From Chloranthus sessilifolius (taxonomy: Eukaryota > Streptophyta > Magnoliopsida > Chloranthales > Chloranthaceae), in contig CM037587.1 in assembly GCA_021018995.1 (NCBI GenBank), positions 4,280,866 to 4,344,865 of the forward strand: a DNA stretch of 64,000 bases, written 5' to 3'. This document shows, in pieces, positions 38,001 through 47,900 of the stretch. Position 1 is the stretch's first letter; the number at the start of each line of letters is the position of its first letter. The notes under the pieces were generated by a model, which saw nothing but the letters and a program-made list of their open reading frames with translations, made no database searches and had not been told where the DNA came from. A program made the translations under genes and the position numbers.

Positions 38001-41000
38001 TACACGTTACCATGAGGGTCTGATGCTTAAGATGTGTGTTGGGCCACACACAATGGTGGGCTTGGTTCGGTATGATAGCAAGACATATTAGAATGTGGAC
38101 CATGCATACTCCACAAGGGTTCATTCAAGTCACCCTCACAAGCACTGATTCATTTTGGAAAATGATAGTGGGATATATTAATCAATGTTTGAAAACTAAA
38201 ACGAGTTGACGATCTGGCTTAGGGTGATATTTTAAGAGTTGATAATATCCATTTTGTACCCATAAAAAATAATAATAATAATATCCAATTTGTACGACTC
38301 CATCAAAAAAAGACCCTTCAAGGTCCAGGTAAGTTGGGATTGAACTTGCGATCTAGAGGTTGCAATACTGCCATCATTCCATTGGGCTAAAGGCTCTCTC
38401 TCTTTCTCTTTTTAAAACCCAACTTTCTCATACCATCAACAAGCATCACTATAATTATTCTAACAAATGTCAATCAACTCAATAAGTCATGTACTTGTAT
38501 GTGGCTCGTGTTACTTTTATAGTTTAGAATTATAAATTTTTAAATGGATTGAACATTCTCAGCAACATCAATATATTATCAAGCTAATTAATAGCCTTGT
38601 ACCAATTGAAACCTATCAAAAGCAAACATTTCCTTCACATCTGTAGAAGTCAGAAGTCAGCTTTTGACAGGATTGTCGAGGTAATAGCCTTCTTCATATA
38701 CATACAATCTAGTAATATTGGTGACGGCTCTATTAAGCGCACAATCACATAATTTAGTTGATATTCCTTACTTGTTTAATACAAATGTATTCTTTAGTAA
38801 TATTTTACATAATATTTGAGAATTTCCGCTTCCCCGGTTTGATGCAGGATGGAACACACGCTAACCCTAAAATAGCATAAACCTCGCACGATAAGGGTTA
38901 GGGTTCTCAATCTTCAATTAGAACAAAAAAATAAAAGAAGAATAAGATAGAAGATCTTCATATTCGCTCCAAAAGGGATCCGAGGCTTCACACCAAGGAT
39001 GTACATCGGCTTCGCACCAAGTCGCATGAGAACTGAAGATTCACTCTTTCGATTGAAAACTCTTCACAAGTCTTCTAGGGTTTGCACAAAAGCAAGCTCT
39101 CCATTTTTTTTATTAATCATCAACTCCCTATTACAATGCTTATAAGGACCGTATATAGCAGGTCTCAAAAAAAGAAAACCCTAAAACAAATAAACACTAA
39201 AAAGGGCAAGTTTGCCCAAAACTAAAAATTCCGTCTTTTGACGAATCTCACTTCCGCGACAAATCGATCGGTCGATTTATAAATTTTATAAATCCCTCAA
39301 ATCTCGGTTCACATTCGATTGATCGAAAATTTTGGATTCAATCGATCGATTAGAACAGAAATTCGCCAAAAGTTAAGACCCCCTGTCCACAATCGATCAA
39401 TCGAATAACTAAGGATCGATCAATCGACCAAAACACGCCCTCAATCGATCAAGTATCTGAGATCAATCGATCAAATATCTGAGATCGATCGATCGACTAA
39501 TACACGCCCTAATTCTGCTTCATGGGCCGTTTACAAGCTCATTTATTGGTCCACTTCTTCCTTGTTGACTTTCTTCATTTGACTCGGTCACGATCCAAAC
39601 ATGCAGATCTAAATTCCGCATCAATCCCCTCTACTTTGAAAAAGTTCGACTTCGAACTTTAGCCAATATCGATAGACGTTATCAAGTATGCTAGCTCTTC
39701 ATCGACCTCAAATTTTTCAACGGTTTTGAGCTTGGTAGGGCCTATCACGGATGTTGGTGCTTCAACAACCTCGAGCTCTTCAATTATTTCGAGCTCGGTA
39801 GGGCCTATCACGAATGCTTGTGCTTCAACGACCTTGGGCTCTTCAACAGTTTCGGGATCTGCAACGATCTCACCAACCTGTATGGACTCTTCAACCAGAT
39901 GTTGTTCAAGCACAAGATTAATACGAATAACTGGGTTTACTTAAGCAACGGGCTCCATCGATTTTTCCATGGTATAGAGATACTTGGATTCACCGTGGGT
40001 TCCGTACCTTCCACCGGTATAGGTACTACCACTGGCGCGGGTAGAGGAACTTAAACTTGTAAAGGTCTTCTCACGTGTACGGCTATGGGGATGAAACTTG
40101 TAACCTTCAGTCTCAAAGCTTGAATCACTACCAATACATCTTCGAAAAAATTTTGAATAAAAACCTTGATAAGTATCTTACTGAAATTCTCATGTCATGT
40201 AACGACTATCTAATGCGACCTTAGCAACTCGCAGTAAACAATGTTAAGAAGCGTTATATGCTTGAATATGGAATCATGTTGATCGGATGGTCCACCTTTT
40301 TCCTCGCACTATAAATTTTCCACCATCATCTTTTGACACACAATCGAAATGTTCCACCGTTTCACGAACGTTCTCATGGAATCCATGTAATCGTTCAAAT
40401 CACGAAAGGCTTCGAGAACCTGATCTTTACTCATGATTCGTCAATCCATTTACCGAGGGTTTGAACCGCTTTGTTACCAAATCTGATGCGGGACGGAACG
40501 CACGCTAACCCTAAAATAGCAAAAATCCCGCACAATAGGGGTTAGGGTTCTCAATTTTCAATTAGAACAAAAAAACATAAAAGAATAAGATAGAAGATCT
40601 TCAGATTCGCTCCAAAAGAGGGATCCAAGGCTTCACACCAAGGGTTTCGAAGCTTCACACCAAGGCTGTATGTAGACTTCGCACCAAGTCGCACGAGAAA
40701 TGAAGATTCACTCCTCAGGTTTTGAAAGATTCACTATTTCAATTGAAAACTCTTCACAAGTGGTTTGCACAAGAGCAAGCTCTCCATTTTGTGGACAGGG
40801 GATCTTAACTTTTAGCGAATTTTTGTTATCAGTCGATCGATCGATCCCAGATACTCGATCGATCGACTGACACACGCCCCAATTCTGCTTCACGGGCTGT
40901 TTAAAAGCGCATTTATGGGCTCACTTCTCCCTTGTTGACTTTCTTCATTTGACCCGGTCACAATCCAAACATGCGATCTAAATTATGCATCACGGAACTA

Positions 41001-44000
41001 ATTATAGACAAGACCATCAAAACAATCATGGATTCAGTGCCAATCCTCATAAATGGCAAAGGACCCTTTTTTAAATTGATGGACATGATTGGCTCATGTT
41101 TGAGGATGATTGATATTATCATGAGGACATAAGAATTAGTCTGAAAAAAGTAGTGTCAGCTATTATTTGCGATAAAGGTATAATTTGATCTTAAAGGGGG
41201 ATATCAATGGACGTTAATTTGCTCTTCTCTTCCAAATCAAAGCATGCGTCCTAAATCCCTCTGAGAGGAGAAGGTGGAAGCTTCGCAGACTTTGGGGATA
41301 GAGGAAGCAATTGAAAAATTATTCTATCGTACAATGTGATCTCATTGTCATCAACAATCAAGTTATCCAAGAATATGTCATCAGTAAAATTTACAAACTT
41401 CATAATTGTTCCAGACATCAGCAAAATATAAAAGCAGTAAACTAAGGAAAACATGTGAAGCATGAATTACTGAAGATTTGAAGGATAAATTAACATACTT
41501 GAACTTTGCCAGCGGGTTCTCCACCAAAGCATTATAGCATAAAATGCCAGTAAAAGAGCTGTACCAGCCATTATGACAGCCAGCCCAATTATATCTCGGC
41601 CCAAGTTTGCAATTAACCAGCACCCCCAGAGGACAAGCACCGCAATTGGAGAAAGAACAATCATCCATGAAGAAAGAGTCAAAATAGTGCATATTCCACC
41701 TAAATGAGGACCTTGCAAGATTTCCGGCCACTTCCTGGCAAATATCCAACTGACGAGCAACAAAAGCAAGGTGAACAAGAGATAAGTAGCGTCAAGAGAC
41801 TACAAAAAATAACAGAGGTTAACTGCAGCCAAGTGGCCATAGAATTAAACACAGAGGATGAAGAGTAAACTAAGGAAGAAACAGGAGACTTTTTCTGTAA
41901 TAGATCTGGAAATATTAATTAATCCCAACAAGTCAGCTATGAAAAAGGGGCTGAGCCTCAAATACAACGATAAATCAAAGCAATCATAACATAAGCTTGG
42001 GAACAAAAATTGTTGACAGTATACTTTTTTTTTTAAAACAAAAAAAAAAAACCCTAACAGATGCAAACCTTTAATGAAAAAACTTTTTAAAATTCACAAA
42101 AACTGAGAGCTCAAACATGAAAAAGTCAAGATCATGGAAAGTCTAAGGGTCACCAAATCCTTTGACCCAATTAATCATGGGACTCACTTGAATAAATATA
42201 TATAAGAAAAAGGAGAGAGAGTGTCATGACACTATCCTCTCAAGATTTAGGAGATTTGAGCCAGCAAGTGCAGCCCTCCCTATGACACCTATCTCTCACA
42301 AGAAGGCCATTGAGGACTTTAAATACCCAAATGGACAAGCCCCAAATGACTCATGCAAATTTCCTAGGCCCTCTCTCTCTCATTCTATCTCTCTCTTCCA
42401 TCCTCTTGTCTCATATGACCCTTGACATTCCTCTTCTTTCTTCCTGTAAAGCTCTTTCTAGAATTCTAAAGCTCTAAGACCTCCTTCTACCATTAAAACC
42501 AGCTCCAAACACCTCTTCATATAGTATTATCTCTTAGCCAAATTAAAAGGGAAGCTCACTTCAAAATTTAAGAAAGACAAGATTTGTGACGCCCCGGATT
42601 TGTGACACCCCTCATCCGAGATTCTTGAAAAGGGCAGGACAAATTCCAGCACTTGGAATGAGTTTGAAAGGAAGCACACCCTAGAAAATACAGCTTAAGT
42701 TTATGGCAGATTTCTCAATTTCCTCTTAAGACTATCAAGTTTAGAATAGCTAAAATTAAGCTATGACATTTGAACATGCATGCACACTATTTTCATCCAA
42801 GTTCTTATATGATTCTCAAACATGGTACTTGAAATTGATTTACTTTGTTATTATTTAATTTGTAGACAAATGATTTCTCGAATCATTAATGAGAGCTAAT
42901 CGTGGCTTTTTTTGAAACGGTAACAAAGCAATTATATAAAAACGAAACAAAAAGGAAAGTACATACCTTGGTGGTAGTAAGCAACTACCCAGAAAAAGAG
43001 ACTCCCCTCAAAAAGCACTCACCCAAGAGCCCGAGCAGGTCCACAAGCTACCCACCACCCATCGCGACAGCAAAGCCCAAAAGAGGTTAAGGGTTACAAC
43101 AGCCCCAAAACATCAGGAAATGTTGCAGACCGTCATTAAACATGATCAAGATGTTTTAGAGGGCTATATGGAAGGTGATCATGATGATTATGAAGATGGT
43201 AGATCTACACCATCAACGGCCCAAAGTAGACGACCTCCACAACCACCATCGAAAAAAGCACGTGATCGTGGTACACTAGAAGGGTGGTGTCAACCACATC
43301 CGGAGGATGTGGTTAATCCAAGGGAGGGTAAAGGACCCGCTCAAACAACACTAGAGAACCGATTTAAGGGTAACGATAGATCCACCACAGTCTAATGTGG
43401 CTAAGTGGTTCTATCAAGCCGGCACTGCTTTCAATACTGTTAAGCTAAAGAGCTTCAAAGTGATGATTGAAGCTCTTAGGCAATTTGGGCCCGGACAAAC
43501 ACCCTTCCTACCATGAAATCCGGGAAGCATGCCTCAAAGAAGAGGTGAGAGTGACGAACAATATATTAACCGAATACAAGAATGCATGGAAAATATACGA
43601 TTGCACATTAATAGCCGATGAAAGGACGGATAGAACCAGTCGGACATTAATCAACGTCTTGGCAAATTGTCCTACCAGAATTATATTCCTAAAATCGGTA
43701 GATGCATCGGCTCATTCTCACACGACCGAATATTTATTTACACTTTTGGATAAGACCATCGAGGAAATAGGACTCGAATACATTGTCTAAGTTGTAACAG
43801 ATAATGTCGCCTCCTTATGGAAAAGCGACCGCAACTATATCGGACGCCATGTGCGGCCCATTATTTAGAATGCGCAAAGCAATAGGAGGTAATTTATTAC
43901 GTTCCACCTGACTCGATTTGCAACCGCATTTTTAACTTTACAAAGCTTGTATGCCAAAAAAAAAGGAGCTTAGAAGTTTTGTAACATTAGCCAATTGGAA

Positions 44001-44951
44001 CAATGGACATTGGTCAAAGAAAGCAGATGGTAACAAGTTGCACAGACATTGCTCCAAAACCAATTTTGGACTAGTATTACACAAACCCTAAGTGAGCGGA
44101 CTGGTGGGTAGCTTATGAGGTAGATCTGATAACAAAGGATCTCATTTTGAAAAAACTGGCCATTAGGATACTTGGTCTTACTTGTGCCGCTTCCGGATGT
44201 GAGCGGAATTGGAGTTCTTTTGAGATGGTAATTGAAGTCTTAAACAATTAAAGTCAATCCATGAATATTTTAATTAAATTGCAAGATTTTTAATAGTCCT
44301 ATTCCTCGTGTTTAACAGATCTACACAAAGAAAATGAACCAACTTGAGCAAAAGAAGCTCAATGACTTGGTGTTCGTGCAGTACAATCAAAAATTGCGTA
44401 AACAATTCCTTGCAAGGCGAGAGAAATCGGGGTTCTATGATCCATCTGTGGATGATGTGCCTGTTGACCATCCATGGATGGTTGATTCTCCAGATGAGCT
44501 TGTCTTTTATGGGGAAGATTTGACATAGGCCCAAGTTGAAGCAGCGGCTCTTGGTCTGGCACCTACTGATAGGATGAGGCGAACTGTTGGTGGAGGTAGT
44601 AGCAGCCAAGGCATACATATTGATGAAGATGAAATAATAGACGAAGATGATAGACAATCAGATGATATAGATCACATACTAGTGAGATCAGACGAAGACG
44701 AAACAGAGGAAGAAGAAGAGTATGTAGGAGATGATTCAGATGACAATGACAATGCTAGTGATGATGAAGGAGATGTACCACAATGGGTTAGAAATGAATG
44801 TGTAGAGTACATTGCTGGTACTCAATATCAAAATTAAAGTTATAATTTTGAATATTAGTATGTAAAACTTCTTTTTTAAATGCAAGAATGTCTATTTTTC
44901 CCTTCTAGAGACTTGAATACTTACTGTTTATTTTATTTTTATTTTTTTCTT

Positions 44952-44997
<46 letters not shown>

Positions 44998-47900
44998 ATC
45001 GCTTAAGCGAAATTAAGCCATTTGACAACAATGGAGCTAATCGTGTTTAGCCTCTGAAGAAAGGCATTTGAGCCTATTGGTAAATATGATGCCTGAAGAA
45101 CAGCCTTAGGTTCAAGGCTCCATTTCTCAAAAAAATTGTACTAAACTTAATGCTACCAAAAATTTTGGAGTACCCTACTGTAGAACAGAATGAAAAATTT
45201 AGATACCATAATTGGCTAAAGATCAAAGAAGGAAAGCTGGAAAGTGTCTCATCATATAAGTTGTGAGGGCTTATTGCAAAAATAGCCTCTGGTGCAGAGA
45301 TCATAAATCTTAGCAAACATGGAATTCTTGGATGTCATCACTTGGCGATTAAATCTATGACAGTCTGGTTTAAAATCCAGAATTAGAAACGTTTGAAATA
45401 TAGTTTTCTACGATTTTTTATGATTTATGTAAGCTGACTGTACAGAACTGGAATCAGATTTCAGCACAGTAAGGACTTCTAGCTTTGTCTGCCATAGGTC
45501 ACTCGTTGGGAATGGATAAATGACCAACTCATGGACTGATGGGTTTAACCTTGAATAGGGCTTCCCATTTGAGAAACTCATTTGGACTATAAACCCCAAA
45601 AATAAAAATTTACCCGAAAATGGATTTTCCTTTGAAAGTAGAAATTTGAATATGTTAGCATGAGCTAAGACTGTACCAAGACATGGCAGTTGTATTTGAT
45701 TCTCCAAGGGGATAGTCAACCTAACGGATTAGTCCACAATTAACCCATTTTGATTGAACAGTTATAAGAACATGTGTAGAAAATAGAAAAACATAATTCC
45801 GTATGACATGGCTTAATCTCTTTTAATGTAGTAGATGCCTTTACTACTGTTGATAATTCTGTATGACTCTCTTCCAAGTTATATCATGTTCAAGCTAATC
45901 TTGGTAGTTTTACTTGGAAATTGGGTTCTCCTGAGCTTAACAGCTCATGGTCGTTAACTGTTAACTTTCCAACTTCCGCAAATTATACTATGCCACGCTA
46001 GGAGAAATGAGACAAGATACATGAAAGAGAGAGTTGGCTTTGAAGAAGAACTTGTACTCTCGAGATGCAATTCTTATTTTCGACCATGATGGCCTAGCAC
46101 TGCCTTTGTTGTCTTGGGAATTGATGTAATTAAGCTGTCATGGACTGTATATGAATTCCGATATGGTGTCCAGCGGACGATGTTCTTTAGAGAAATTCAT
46201 TTTATAGAAATCTATCATTAAAGTTAGTAATTATCAATGATAGGATGCAAACAAATCACTTCTGCAAATTATGTTCGTGTTTTGGCAATCACCAGTGCAT
46301 CGGAGATCTGTTGAGTACGGATATCAGGCGGGGGCAGGGCGTCGCAAAATACCCAACACCTTTTACAGGACTTTTTTCGAGAAAGACCCAAACAATTCAA
46401 ATTCCTTTTTTTCAAATGAAAAGAAAAATAGCTATAAAAATTCTACAAGATCTACTTCAAGAGTTTATAACTACCCATAATTAAGAAAAACAAATAACAG
46501 ATTATAAAATTATCCCTAATCTCCTAAATAATCATAACTTATGTGTTTGAGGTGCATCCTGCATGAAGACCCTCACGAAAGGGACATCAGTTGCTAGAAT
46601 CTGATACATTAGTTTGCTGCCAGAGCAAATTCGGTCAGCTGTTGCACCATTAGTCACAATCAGAGAATAAATCCAATCCGTCATTGCACAATTCATGGTC
46701 AATCGAAATAGATCTGACCTGTTGTTGCAAGGGTAGATTCAGCCAAATGTTGTATGTTCACCATTGCTCAGAGAAAAATGAGCCATTGTTTTTTTACCAA
46801 CTAGGCGAAAAATTATGCAACCACACAAACTCCACAGCTTTGCATTGAAAGATCCATTTCCCCATTCATGGGTGTCCACAAGTATCTACTTGAGTCGGGG
46901 TATAAGTTTATGGTGTTAACTGTTAGTTAACTTTCCAACATTAATTATTAATATGTTATACAAGTGCACGGAGCCTCAACAAGGAAGGTGTTAGTGGTTT
47001 ATCATGGGGTCAATAATGCTAATCCCTCTTTTTGTTCTACTACAACTACTATGGCAGGAAGAAGACGAGAAAACATGAACCATTCTCTGGGTTTTTCCAA
47101 CCTGTTGCTTCTAAAGTTTCCCTCCCTCGGACTTATTATTATGACCATTAGAGAACCTGTATAAATAAATAATATGTGATCTGCAATGTCAGATTTCTTG
47201 GATTTTCGAATTTAAGAATTTGATTACTTTGGACCTTCCACAAAGAAAGTTTTCCAAGAAGATTCAAGGAAATTTATGACAGCCCTTGCAAAAGAGATCT
47301 TGGTCACTAAAAACCCCATTGTGCAAACATAACAAGACCTTTTTAGCAGAATTCCATCATAATACCTTGAACCCAATTATCTAAACTTTAATAATATCAC
47401 TTAATTATGCAGTTCCAAATCCAAGGGAGAGTGTATTGACAAATGCGGTTTGACAACCAAAGTTCATAATTCAATGACGAGCTAGAAGCTAAAGTTATAA
47501 GATGTGAGAGGCCCAGTAGACAGATTAGGAGTTTAGGAGGACTGCAAACAGAGAGAAAATCTTCTTTTTATCAGCTAACCTAAGAAAAGGCATCCTATAA
47601 AATTTCAAATAAATAGGACAACATATCTCCCATCACAACTTACAAGCATGTAAAGGCACCTAATGGGAATCGCTTGTCCCAAAATTTTCAGATTCATAAT
47701 AAGTCCACGTCAAAACCAAACAACAATGCTGACTGCAATAATGCTTTCCCTTCAACATAATCACTACATCTAGGATACAGGAAAAAATGATCATGTGTAT
47801 TAAAACTCTTCCCACCTACGAGTTTCATAGAGAAAAATGATCGGCCTCTCCAATGTTCAGGATTTTAGAGACATGCACTTGGATCCATACTCCCATCCAA

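Larger units (their letters stand above)
33272..41498 (-). other. DEK1 intron 2 (8.2 kb), the largest intron
   Basis: It contains a LINE fragment (about 34590-34960), a hAT-like MITE (about 35215-35495), an LTR remnant (36012-38130), a SINE (about 38255-38404) and the small LTR element B (38840-40992). From 33290 to 34580 there are open frames but no family I recognise. From 41000 to 41498 is ordinary intron. Confidence 0.7.

Noticed and set aside
39240-39520. CRISPR-like array from regularly spaced short repeats
   Set aside because: The motif ATCGATCGAT is very short, spacing is irregular, and it sits in a plant LTR; nothing in the window is prokaryotic.
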